A stretch of DNA of 46,764 nucleotides from Clostridia bacterium. GTDB taxonomy: Bacteria; Bacillota; Clostridia; Oscillospirales; Acutalibacteraceae. Position 1 is the first letter of the stretch; every line of letters starts with the position of its first letter. The position numbers were made by a program, and so were the translations under genes. This document shows positions 8,157 through 15,345 of this stretch, piece by piece. The DNA is taken from NCBI GenBank assembly GCA_017428085.1, contig JAFRRP010000056.1:1-46764 (forward strand). Direction: 5' to 3'. The notes beneath the pieces were generated by a model that was not told where the DNA came from, did no database searches, and saw only the letters and a list, made by a program, of their open reading frames with translations.

Positions 8157-9710
8157 ATGCCAAAAGTGAAAGCGCCTGAAAACAGCAACAAACTGAATTA
8201 CGGCAGGACCGCCCTGATCGGCTTCGGCTTCATGGGCTGCATGCTGCTGTGGTCGGTCTACAACTCCTACGTGCCCGTCATTCTGCGCGGCAAGCTGACG
8301 GAGGTCTTCGCGGGGGATTCCGCCTTCGCGCAGTTCATCTCCTCCCACCCGTGGATGAGCTGGATGTCCGTGGCGCTGATCGTCAACGCCATCATGACCA
8401 TCGACAACGTCTTCGGCGTCATCTTCCAGCCGCACTTCGGCAAAAAGAGCGACCGCACCCACAGCAAATACGGCAAGCGCATGCCCTACATCCTGATCTG
8501 CATGCCCATCTGCGCACTGTTCTTCTGCTTCATCCCCGTGGCCGCCACCGTCCGCGCCGTGGGCTTGAGCATTTTGCTGATGATGTCCGTGATCGTCTGC
8601 TTCAACTTCACCATGTCGGTATGGCGGTCGCCCGTCGTCTCGCTGATGCCGGACTTCACCCCCTCCGCTTTGCAGAGCGACGCCAACGCCGTCATCAATA
8701 TCATGGGCGGCGTGGGCCAGATGTTCGGTTTTATCGTGGGCACCATCGCCGCCACGCTGGTGGGCCTTGTGGGGCTGACCGAAATGAGCACGGCGCTGAA
8801 GGCTGCCACCAACGATCTGGGACAGATCATTGACAAGGAGACCGGCGAGCTGATCCTGAACGCCGCCGGCGAGCCCAGATACGTCAACTATACGCCCGTG
8901 TTCGTCGTCACCGCCGTCGTCGCGGTGCTGTGCATCGTGGTGCTGTTCTTCTTCTACAAAAAGAACCGGCAGCACGACCTTTCCGCCCAGGCGGAGATCC
9001 TTGCCGCGGAGGCGAAAAAGGACGAAAAGATCAAGATCAAGACCCTGCCCATCACCAAAGAGGAAAAGCGCAGTCTGCTGGTCATGCTGGCGGCCCTGTT
9101 CCTGATCAACAACGCCAGCGAGGCCATCATCCCCAACTTCACCAACTTCGCCAACACCACGCTGAAGGTGCCGCCCATCTACTCCACGCTGATGATGGCG
9201 GTCTTTGCCGTGTCGCTGGCCGCCTTCGGCATCCCCGCCGGCATCATGGGCCGCAAGCTGGGCCGCAAAAAGACCATCATGATCGGCCTTGGCGCCATCG
9301 TGGCCATGTTCGGCGTGTATCTGGTCATTTCGCAGTCCATCCAGCCCAACGCCGACGGCTCCGTCAACAAGTTCACGTGGGTGGTGCTGTGGATCGCGCT
9401 GGTCGTGGGCGGCGCGGCCATCGGCTGCGTCAACATCAACACGCTGCCGCTGGTGCTGACCATCGGCGGGCGCGAGTACGTGGGCACCTTTACCGGCTAC
9501 TACTACACCGCCACCATGTCCGCCTCCGTCACCGGCCCCATCCTCTGCGGTCTGGTCATCGGCCTGTTCAAGGAGGACTACAACTTCATGTTCCTGTTCT
9601 GCGCCATCTTCTTCGCGCTGGGCCTGCTGGTCATCACGCAGGTCAAGCACGGCGAATCCTTCGAGATCACCGACGAGGAGATCAAGCTGGCCCAGATGGC
9701 GGACGACTGA
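8157..9710 (+). CDS. MFS transporter, GPH/SLC45-like sugar-cation symporter family
   Basis: The 517-residue integral membrane protein has about twelve hydrophobic segments. The loop FGKKSDRTHSKYGKRMPYI after the second or third helix is the DRT-x-x-x-GKR-x-PYI signature of the glycoside-pentoside-hexuronide/SLC45 branch of the MFS. A second half-repeat loop reads GIMGRKLGRKKTIMIG. A cytoplasmic charged loop (KKDEKIKIKTLPITKEEKR) joins the halves. A probable role is sugar or glycoside uptake coupled to H+ or Na+, but the substrate cannot be read. The start is set by AAGGGG at 8143-8148 and by the promoter position. It is a single-gene unit with its own promoter and a strong terminator. It is only distantly like the second GPH carrier at 25069. 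Confidence 0.82.
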   Translation: MPKVKAPENSNKLNYGRTALIGFGFMGCMLLWSVYNSYVPVILRGKLTEVFAGDSAFAQFISSHPWMSWMSVALIVNAIMTIDNVFGVIFQPHFGKKSDRTHSKYGKRMPYILICMPICALFFCFIPVAATVRAVGLSILLMMSVIVCFNFTMSVWRSPVVSLMPDFTPSALQSDANAVINIMGGVGQMFGFIVGTIAATLVGLVGLTEMSTALKAATNDLGQIIDKETGELILNAAGEPRYVNYTPVFVVTAVVAVLCIVVLFFFYKKNRQHDLSAQAEILAAEAKKDEKIKIKTLPITKEEKRSLLVMLAALFLINNASEAIIPNFTNFANTTLKVPPIYSTLMMAVFAVSLAAFGIPAGIMGRKLGRKKTIMIGLGAIVAMFGVYLVISQSIQPNADGSVNKFTWVVLWIALVVGGAAIGCVNINTLPLVLTIGGREYVGTFTGYYYTATMSASVTGPILCGLVIGLFKEDYNFMFLFCAIFFALGLLVITQVKHGESFEITDEEIKLAQMADD

Positions 9711-9727
9711 TCCCTCTCCCCGCACAC

Positions 9728-9761
9728 AACGCGGCCCCGGTCCCCCGGGGCCGCGTTTTTT
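9728..9761 (+). terminator. Rho-independent terminator of the MFS gene
   Basis: 13-bp GC-rich stem (9728-9740 with 9745-9757), loop TCCC, then TTTTT. It lies 18 bases after the stop codon. Confidence 0.9.
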
Positions 9762-9932
9762 AGTGAAGAAGTAAAAGTAAAAAGTGGAGAAGGACCCTGT
9801 CGGAAGCCTTTACGGGCTTGATCATACAGACGGATGCTCACGTTTTTATTCCGTTTTCGGGCGGCGGGAGCGTCTTTTATATTATTTTTTTAATTTTTTA
9901 TAATATTTTTTATTACTTTTTAAAAATTATAC
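9762..9932. other. AT-rich gap with a short heptad-like run
   Basis: No gene is seen. Bases 9763-9795 contain imperfect 7-bp steps (AGTAAAA, AGTGGAG) like the iteron runs elsewhere in the window. From 9870 the sequence becomes very AT-rich and leads into the promoter of the YdbC gene. Confidence 0.4.
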
Positions 9933-9961
9933 TTGATTTTTTCATTTTTTTTAGTTATATT
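9933..9961 (+). promoter_or_regulatory. Promoter of the YdbC/PC4 gene
   Basis: TTGATT at 9933-9938, 17-bp spacer, TATATT at 9956-9961, in an AT-rich upstream region that may act as an UP element. Confidence 0.6.
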
Positions 9962-10035
9962 ATAAAAGAATAATTATTTATTCACGCCGACGGGGAATTA
10001 TTCCCTTTCACACCAAAAAGGAGAGGAGTACTATC

Positions 10036-10254
10036 ATGCCCGAATTTACTTACGAGATCGTAAAGCAGATCGGAATTATTTCCGAGGGTTCCGGCGGCTG
10101 GCAGAAGGAACTGAACCTGATCAGCTGGAACGGCAAAGAGCCCAAATACGATATCCGCGATTGGGGCCCGGAGCACAAAAAGATGGGCAAGGGCATCACC
10201 CTTTCGGCGGAAGACGCCAAAGCGCTGAAAGCCCTGCTGGACGCGGAAGAATGA
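10036..10254 (+). CDS. YdbC/PC4-family small nucleic-acid-binding protein
   Basis: The 72-residue protein matches the YdbC family over its full length: EIVKQIGIISEG near the start, then GWQKELNLISWNG, KYDIRDWGPEHKKMGKGI and a C-terminal helix. These proteins share the PC4/p15 fold and, in studied members, bind single-stranded DNA as dimers. A role in transcription or single-strand handling is inferred from the family. It has a strong Shine-Dalgarno (AGGAGAGGAG), its own promoter and its own terminator, so it is a monocistronic and probably well-expressed gene. Its length is normal for the family. Confidence 0.88.
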   Translation: MPEFTYEIVKQIGIISEGSGGWQKELNLISWNGKEPKYDIRDWGPEHKKMGKGITLSAEDAKALKALLDAEE

Positions 10255-10262
10255 TCCCATCC

Positions 10263-10295
10263 GGAACTGCCGGCAACGGCGGTTCCTTGTTTTTT
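10263..10295 (+). terminator. Rho-independent terminator of the YdbC gene
   Basis: 10-bp stem with one wobble (10263-10272 with 10277-10286), GCAA tetraloop, then TTGTTTTTT. It starts 9 bases after the stop codon. Confidence 0.9.
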
Positions 10296-10315
10296 CACGG
10301 CAAAGCCGGCTTTTG

Positions 10316-10346
10316 GCTTCCGACTGACGACTGACGACTGACGACT
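10316..10346. repeat. Heptad iteron run upstream of birA
   Basis: Three copies of GACTGAC plus a partial fourth at 10322-10346, preceded by a CTTCCGAC variant. The run ends 12 bases before the birA start codon. The unit is the complement of the AGTCGTC unit seen at 27685 and 46435. Confidence 0.8.
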
Positions 10347-10358
10347 TTTAATAGCATT

Positions 10359-11108
10359 ATGAAAGAAAGAAACATTATTCAACTCAACGCCACCGCTTCC
10401 ACCAACGACGACCTGAAGGCGCGCATCGCCGCTTCCGACGGGCCGGTGTGGGACGTTGTCACCGCAAAGATGCAGACCGGCGGCCGGGGACGACTGGGGC
10501 GTTCGTTTTTCTCCCCTCCCGGCGGGCTGTATTTTTCCGCCGCGCTGCCGCTGACAGGAACGGAGACCAACGTCCCCTGCCTGACGCTGGTGGCGGGGCT
10601 GTGCGTGTGCGAGGCGCTGGAGGACCTCTGCGGTATCGAGCCGCGGATCAAGTGGCCCAACGACCTGTACCTGAACGGTAAAAAGCTGTGCGGGATCCTC
10701 TGCGAGCTGGTGAACGGCAAAACGCTTACCGCCGTGGCGGGCGTCGGCGTCAACCTGACCGCGCCAAAAGAGACGATCCCGGAGGAATTACGGCAAAAGG
10801 TCACCTCCCTGTGGGCGGAAAAGGTCTCCGTTCCCGCCCCGGCCGCCCTGATGAAGGACGTCATCGACCGGCTGGACCGCGCCGTGTACCAGGACCGCGT
10901 CCTTTCGGACGAAGCCGCCGCCGCGCGGTATATCGGCCGCGTTCAGGCGCGCGGCTACCTCACCGGCAAAACGGTATCCTGCGTCGTCAACGGCGTTACC
11001 CTTACCGGCGTTTTCGCGGGCGTCGCCCCCACCGGCGCGGCGCTGCTGCGCCTGCCCGATGGCAGCGAGAGACAGATCATCTCCGGGGAGATGATCTGTC
11101 AGGTTTGA
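10359..11108 (+). CDS. birA: Biotin--[acetyl-CoA-carboxylase] ligase, class I (BirA without repressor domain)
   Basis: This enzyme makes biotinyl-AMP from biotin and ATP and transfers biotin to the carrier lysine of biotin-dependent carboxylases and decarboxylases. The biotinyl-AMP loop GGRGRLGRSFFSPPGG is complete, and KWPNDLYLNGKKLCGILCE forms the lysine-bearing catalytic core. A small C-terminal domain follows (about 205-249). At 249 residues it lacks the N-terminal helix-turn-helix of class II BirA, so it should not act as a biotin repressor. No clear Shine-Dalgarno precedes the ATG. TTTAAT sits only 6 bases upstream, so a very short leader is possible. The stop codon lies inside the first iterons of the next repeat element. 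Confidence 0.9.
   Translation: MKERNIIQLNATASTNDDLKARIAASDGPVWDVVTAKMQTGGRGRLGRSFFSPPGGLYFSAALPLTGTETNVPCLTLVAGLCVCEALEDLCGIEPRIKWPNDLYLNGKKLCGILCELVNGKTLTAVAGVGVNLTAPKETIPEELRQKVTSLWAEKVSVPAPAALMKDVIDRLDRAVYQDRVLSDEAAAARYIGRVQARGYLTGKTVSCVVNGVTLTGVFAGVAPTGAALLRLPDGSERQIISGEMICQV
11071..11100 (+). terminator. 14-bp hairpin inside the 3' end of birA
   Basis: Bases 11071-11084 pair perfectly with 11087-11100 around a GG loop, within the last codons of birA. No good T-run follows (AGGTTTGAGG), so it may protect the mRNA end rather than terminate. Confidence 0.45.
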
Positions 11109-11184
11109 GGTAACAGGTTTGAGGTTTGAGATTACAAGCCGATTTCACAAGTATTCCAACGATATTTCTCACACCTCACGCCTC
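11100..11184. repeat. Inverted heptad element between birA and the S1 gene
   Basis: The left end repeats GAGGTTT-type units on the plus strand (about 11101-11130). The right end (about 11168-11184) reads GAGGCGT-GAGGTGT-GAG on the minus strand. The left run contains the stop codon of birA, and the right run contains the stop codon and last codons of the minus-strand S1 gene. It fills the whole convergent gap. Confidence 0.55.
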
Positions 11185-12108
11185 GAACACCGTCTCCACC
11201 ACCCGCGAACTCTCCTCCGGCGAATACCGGAAATAATTGATCCTGTCCCCCTCGATGAAGTAGCGCATCGGGGGGATCTTTTGTTCCTCGTCCCGGTGGT
11301 CCACGATCACCAGCTTCACCTTCATGCGTTCGGGAATGATGTTTTTGATGTACACGGCGGCGGTCTGCCCCTCTTTTACCTCCGGGTTATACTCCGCCAG
11401 CCCCGCCAGATTGGGCGTCAGCTCCACAAAAACGCCGTAGCTTTCCACCGACCGCACAACGCCCGGCACCGTCTCCCCCACCGCGAACAGGTCGGCGTTC
11501 TGCCGCCAGGTACCCAGCAGCTCCTTATGCGTCAGCGTGATACGCCCCGCGGCGTCCCGGCCGTACACCGCCGCCTTGATGCTCTGCCCGACAAAAAACC
11601 GCGCGCCGGGGTGCGGGATGCGCGACACGGAGATGAAGTCGATGGGCAGCAGCGCGCTGACCCCCGCCCCGATATCGCAGAACACGCCGAAGTTTTCGAT
11701 GTGCGTCACCGTCACGTCCAGGATATCCCCCGGCGACAGCAGCTCCACGAATTCCTCCATACACTTCTGCTGGGCTCGGCGGCGGGACAGCACCGCGTAG
11801 TATTTATCCTGCTCGTTTTTGCGGATGCCTGTCACGGTGAAGCACACGGGCTTGCCCACGCGGGAGATCAGCGCGATATCGCGCACCGTGCCCTCCGCGA
11901 TCCCCAGCGCTCCCTCGTCGCGGGGAATGATCCCCTTCATCACGCCCAGGTCCACATGCAGGTTGTGCTCCCGGTCGCACAGCCCCGCCCGGGCCTCCAA
12001 AACCAGTTCCTGATGGGCGGCGTCGCGCAGCGAGGATACCCCCGCCATTGCCGCCCGGTTGGCGGCGGTATTGAGCAAACACCCTTCGGGGTAATAGCGT
12101 TTTGTCAT
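11176..12108 (-). CDS. S1-domain RNA-binding protein
   Basis: The 310-residue protein holds two S1 (OB-fold) RNA-binding domains. One is at about 118-195 (PGDILDVTVTHIENFGVFCDIG, then LTHKELLGTW at its end). The second is at about 205-275 (GETVPGVVRSVESYGVFVEL). An N-terminal domain with FTVTGIRK and YAVLSRRRAQ resembles a degenerate third S1-like fold. It has the look of the short ribosomal-protein-S1-like proteins of Clostridia, probably binding mRNA or the ribosome. A specific role cannot be read. The ATG at 12108 follows AAGGAGAG at ideal spacing. It is a single gene on the minus strand, convergent with birA, and its stop codon lies in a repeat element. Confidence 0.82.
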   Translation of the reverse strand: MTKRYYPEGCLLNTAANRAAMAGVSSLRDAAHQELVLEARAGLCDREHNLHVDLGVMKGIIPRDEGALGIAEGTVRDIALISRVGKPVCFTVTGIRKNEQDKYYAVLSRRRAQQKCMEEFVELLSPGDILDVTVTHIENFGVFCDIGAGVSALLPIDFISVSRIPHPGARFFVGQSIKAAVYGRDAAGRITLTHKELLGTWRQNADLFAVGETVPGVVRSVESYGVFVELTPNLAGLAEYNPEVKEGQTAAVYIKNIIPERMKVKLVIVDHRDEEQKIPPMRYFIEGDRINYFRYSPEESSRVVETVFEA

Positions 12109-12150
12109 GATCTTCTCTCCTTCATCTTTGTTCGGCTTTTCGTCATTTGA

Positions 12151-12301
12151 GTCGGAAGTCGGAAGTCATCAGTCGGAAGTCCTTTTATCCAAGGGTCATG
12201 TTTCCTCGCAGACAGTTTCTTTGCCGGACGTTCCCGCTCGGATTTTTGAAGCATGACGCAGAACGCTTCCTTTCGGGACTTCCGACTGATGACTTCCGAC
12301 T
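12151..12301. repeat. MITE-like element with perfect 26-bp inverted ends made of heptads
   Basis: Bases 12157-12182 and 12276-12301 are exact inverted complements. Both are made of 7-bp steps (AGTCGGA, AGTCATC, AGTCGGA, AGTCC), and the left end has one further unit from 12151. The 93-bp interior has no meaningful open frame but has a short nested match (GTCATG/CATGAC). It lies between the divergent S1 gene and DUF951. The right-arm motif recurs at 37323-37348. Confidence 0.8.
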
Positions 12302-12351
12302 GGGCGCAATACGCCAAAAAAATCGCTCACGTATTAAATAAGTATTTCCAT

Positions 12352-12380
12352 TTGACAAAAAGTATGATAGAATATATGGT
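12352..12380 (+). promoter_or_regulatory. Probable promoter of the DUF951-prfA operon
   Basis: Consensus TTGACA at 12352-12357 with TATGGT 17 bp downstream. A better TATAAT at 12382-12387 would need a 24-bp spacer, so the exact -10 is uncertain. Confidence 0.45.
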
Positions 12381-12409
12381 GTATAATTATTTTTTCGGGA
12401 GGCACAGCC

Positions 12410-12601
12410 ATGGATATCCGCGTCGGCGACCGATTGGACATGAAAAAACAGCACCCGTGCGGCGGAAAGCGCTTTCTGGTGCTGCGCAGCGGCATGGATT
12501 TCAAGCTGAAATGCGAGACCTGCGGACACGAGGTCATGGTGCCCCGGGCCAAAGCCGAAAAAAACATCAAAAACGTGATCCGGGAAGAAAACAATGCTTG
12601 A
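12410..12601 (+). CDS. DUF951 family protein
   Basis: This is a 63-residue basic protein with [19 protein letters not shown] at the start and [14 protein letters not shown] in the middle. The spacing of CGG, C-x-x-CG and the short length match DUF951, a small conserved Firmicutes family of unknown function with a probable zinc- or RNA-binding fold. The ATG follows TCGGGAGG. The last 8 bases overlap the start of prfA, implying translational coupling and a link to translation. Confidence 0.85.
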   Translation: MDIRVGDRLDMKKQHPCGGKRFLVLRSGMDFKLKCETCGHEVMVPRAKAEKNIKNVIREENNA

Positions 12602-13670
12602 TAAACTGAAGGATATCGAAAAACGGTTCGAGGCCGTCAACCAGCAGCTCTGCGATCCCGCCACGGCGCAGGACGTAAAGCTGACCACCGACCTGCTGAA
12701 AGAGCTGAAAAACCTGCAGCCCATCGTTGACAAGCTGCGGGAGTACGAAAAGCACGTCTCGGACGCGGCGCAGGCAAAGGAACTGCTGGACACGCCGGGG
12801 CTGGAAAAGGACCTGCGCGAGCTGGCGCAGGAGGAATACGACGAGGCGAAGGCCGCCTCCGAACAGAACTACGAGGAATTAAAGGTTTTGCTGCTGCCGC
12901 GCGACCCCAACGACGGCAAGAACGTGATCGTGGAGATCCGCCAGTCGGCGGGCGGCGAGGAAAGCGCCCTGTTCGCGGCGGTGCTGTTCCGCATGTATTC
13001 CATGTACGCGGAAAGCCGTGGCTGGAAGCCGGAGGTCATGAACGCGAACCCCACGGAGCTGGGCGGCTACAAGGAGATCAGCATCATGATCGCGGGCGAG
13101 GGGGCGTATTCCCGCTTTAAATTTGAAAGCGGCGTCCACCGGGTGCAGCGCATCCCCGTCACCGAATCCAACGGCAAGATCCAGACCTCCACGGTCACGG
13201 TGGCGGTGCTGCCGGAGGCCGAGGAGGTGGACGTGGCCATCGACCCCAATGATCTGAAAATAGACACCTTCCGTTCCTCCGGCGCGGGCGGCCAGCATAT
13301 CAACAAGACGGAATCCGCCATCCGCATCACGCACCTGCCCACGGGCACGGTGGTGGAATGTCAGGACGAGCGCAGCCAGTATAAGAACAAGGACCGGGCC
13401 ATGAAGATCCTGCGCAGCCGCATTCTGGAAATGAAGATCGAGAAGCAGGAGAAGGAGATCGCGGGGACGCGGCGCAGCCAGGTGGGCACCGGCGACCGCA
13501 GCGAGCGCATCCGCACCTACAACTACCCCCAGGGCCGCGTGACGGACCACCGCATCGGCCTGACGCTGTACAAGCTGGACGCCGTCCTCAACGGCGCGCT
13601 GGACGAGCTCATCGACGCCCTCATCACCGCCGACACCGCGGAAAAACTGAAGAACGATGAGCAGTCGTAA
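12594..13670 (+). CDS. prfA: Peptide chain release factor 1 (RF1)
   Basis: RF1 recognises UAA and UAG in the ribosomal A site and triggers peptide release. The 358-residue length is typical. The anticodon-like P-x-T motif is PVT in [10 protein letters not shown], which marks RF1 rather than RF2. The catalytic GGQ sits in [15 protein letters not shown], followed by [17 protein letters not shown]. The C-terminal helix is complete. The start overlaps DUF951 by 8 bases. prmC, the GGQ methyltransferase gene usually found next to prfA in Firmicutes, is not adjacent here. The last codons and the TAA stop are built from heptad iterons. Confidence 0.96.
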   Translation: MLDKLKDIEKRFEAVNQQLCDPATAQDVKLTTDLLKELKNLQPIVDKLREYEKHVSDAAQAKELLDTPGLEKDLRELAQEEYDEAKAASEQNYEELKVLLLPRDPNDGKNVIVEIRQSAGGEESALFAAVLFRMYSMYAESRGWKPEVMNANPTELGGYKEISIMIAGEGAYSRFKFESGVHRVQRIPVTESNGKIQTSTVTVAVLPEAEEVDVAIDPNDLKIDTFRSSGAGGQHINKTESAIRITHLPTGTVVECQDERSQYKNKDRAMKILRSRILEMKIEKQEKEIAGTRRSQVGTGDRSERIRTYNYPQGRVTDHRIGLTLYKLDAVLNGALDELIDALITADTAEKLKNDEQS

Positions 13671-13685
13671 GTCGCAAGTCGTAAG
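13663..13685. repeat. Heptad iteron run spanning the prfA stop codon
   Basis: Three 7-bp units in a row, AGTCGTA, AGTCGCA and AGTCGTA. The TAA of prfA is formed at the first junction (13668-13670). Confidence 0.8.
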
Positions 13686-13730
13686 AAACGGCTGCGCCAC
13701 GTCGCCGACGGATAAATTCATTACAATATT

Positions 13731-15332
13731 ATGAAAACCGAAATCTTTACCATCACAAACATCGAACAACAACGATCCGAGATCGAAGCCGCGGCGGCGT
13801 ATCTGCGGGCGGGCGAGCTGGTGGCCATCCCCACCGAGACCGTCTACGGTCTGGGCGCCAACGCGCTGGACGGAAACGCCGTAAAAAAGATCTTCGCAGC
13901 GAAGGGCCGTCCGCAGGACAATCCCCTGATCGTCCATATCGCGGAGGTCTCGGAGCTGTACGCCATCGCCCGCGAGGTGCCCGAAAGCGCCCTGCGGCTG
14001 GCGGCGGCCTACTGGCCGGGGCCCCTGACCATGATCCTCCCCAAGGGCGACGCCATCCCGCCGGAGGTCTCCGCGGGGCTGGATACCGTGGCCATCCGTA
14101 TGCCCAGCCACCCGGTCGCCAACGCCGTGATCCGGGCGGCGGGGGTGCCCGTGGCCGCGCCCAGCGCCAACATTTCCGGGTTCCCCAGCCCCACCGCGGC
14201 GCAGTACGTCATCGACGACATGAACGGGCGCATCGCCGCCATCGTGGACGGGGGCGACTGCGAATACGGCATCGAATCCACCGTGGTGACGCTGGCGACC
14301 GATCCGCCGGAGCTGCTGCGCCCCGGCGCGGTGACCGTGGAACAGCTGCGGGCCATCCTCGGCGAGGTGGCGGTCAACCCCGCCGTGCTGAACCCGCTGG
14401 CGGAGGGCGCGCAGGCGGCCTCCCCCGGCATGAAATACAAGCACTACTCCCCCCGGGCGGAAATCAGCATCGTGCGGGGCGATCTCGCCGCCTTTGCCGC
14501 TTACTGCGCGGCGCACCCGGACGACGCCGACGCGGCGCTGGTGTTCGAGGGCGAGGAGACCGCGACGCCCCTGCCCTGCGTCACCTTCGGCAGAGAAGAC
14601 GACGCGCTGTCCCAAGCGCACCGGCTGTTCGACGCGCTGCGCGAGCTGGACGCCATGGGCGCGAAAAAGGTGTTCGCCCGTTCCCCCTCCCCGCAGGGCG
14701 TGGGACTGGGCGTGTGCAACCGGCTGTACCGGGCGGCGGCGTTCCGCTTCCTGCCGGAGCCCGGTAAGATCATCGGCGTCACCGGAGCCAGCGGCAGCGG
14801 GAAATCCACGGTCTGCGACTTGCTGCGCCAACGCGGCGCGGTCATCATCGACGCGGACGCGGAGGCCCGCCGTGTGACCGAGCCCGGCAGCCCGGCGCTG
14901 GGCCGACTGGCGACGGCGTTCGGCGCGGATATCCTGCGGCCGGACGGCTCGCTGGACCGGCGTCTGCTGGCCTCCCGCGCGTTTGCCGACAAAGAAAAGA
15001 CCGACCTGCTGGTCTCCATCACCCACCCGGCCATCGTGGAGCGCTGCCGCGCGCAGGCGCAGGCCGCCAGAGACGCGGGGCGGACCGCCGTCATCGACGC
15101 GCCGCTGCTGTTCTCCTCCGGGCTGGATAAAATCTGCGACCTCACCGTCCGGGTGGAAGCGCCGGAGGCCATCCGCGCCGCACGCATCCGCGCACGGGAC
15201 AACATCAGCGACGAAGAGATCGCCAAGCGCTTCGCCGCCCAAGCGGAAGAGGCCGCCCTGTCCCGGTCCGCCGACGTCGCCATCCGCAACTACCCGCCGT
15301 ATGAACTGGAAGAAGAAATAAAACGCATATAA
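13731..15332 (+). CDS. Fused L-threonylcarbamoyladenylate synthase (TsaC/Sua5) and dephospho-CoA kinase (CoaE)
   Basis: One uninterrupted 533-residue frame joins two enzymes. Residues 1-205 are the YrdC/TsaC domain (IPTETVYGLGANAL, FAAKGRPQDNPL, PSANISG), which makes threonylcarbamoyl-AMP for the t6A tRNA modification. Residues 205-340 are the Sua5 C-terminal domain, with the linker SPGMKYKHYSPRAE. Residues 345-533 are a complete CoaE: P-loop GVTGASGSGKST, then DADAEARRVTEPG, the HP motif SITHPAIVER and a DAPLLFSSGLDKICD motif. CoaE performs the last step of CoA synthesis. The ATG at 13731 lacks a Shine-Dalgarno, and TACAAT lies 3 bases upstream. It follows prfA by 60 bases. A frameshift joining two genes is unlikely because the junction is smooth and both domains are whole. 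Confidence 0.9.
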   Translation: MKTEIFTITNIEQQRSEIEAAAAYLRAGELVAIPTETVYGLGANALDGNAVKKIFAAKGRPQDNPLIVHIAEVSELYAIAREVPESALRLAAAYWPGPLTMILPKGDAIPPEVSAGLDTVAIRMPSHPVANAVIRAAGVPVAAPSANISGFPSPTAAQYVIDDMNGRIAAIVDGGDCEYGIESTVVTLATDPPELLRPGAVTVEQLRAILGEVAVNPAVLNPLAEGAQAASPGMKYKHYSPRAEISIVRGDLAAFAAYCAAHPDDADAALVFEGEETATPLPCVTFGREDDALSQAHRLFDALRELDAMGAKKVFARSPSPQGVGLGVCNRLYRAAAFRFLPEPGKIIGVTGASGSGKSTVCDLLRQRGAVIIDADAEARRVTEPGSPALGRLATAFGADILRPDGSLDRRLLASRAFADKEKTDLLVSITHPAIVERCRAQAQAARDAGRTAVIDAPLLFSSGLDKICDLTVRVEAPEAIRAARIRARDNISDEEIAKRFAAQAEEAALSRSADVAIRNYPPYELEEEIKRI

Positions 15333-15345
15333 CAGGAGGTACCCC

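Noticed and set aside
10316..10346. Biotin operator upstream of birA
   Set aside because: The sequence is a plain heptad tandem repeat found at unrelated sites, and this BirA lacks a DNA-binding domain.
12147..12341. Small plus-strand peptide inside the inverted element
   Set aside because: Both ends are repeat sequence, there is no ribosome site, and the hairpin arms explain the open frame.
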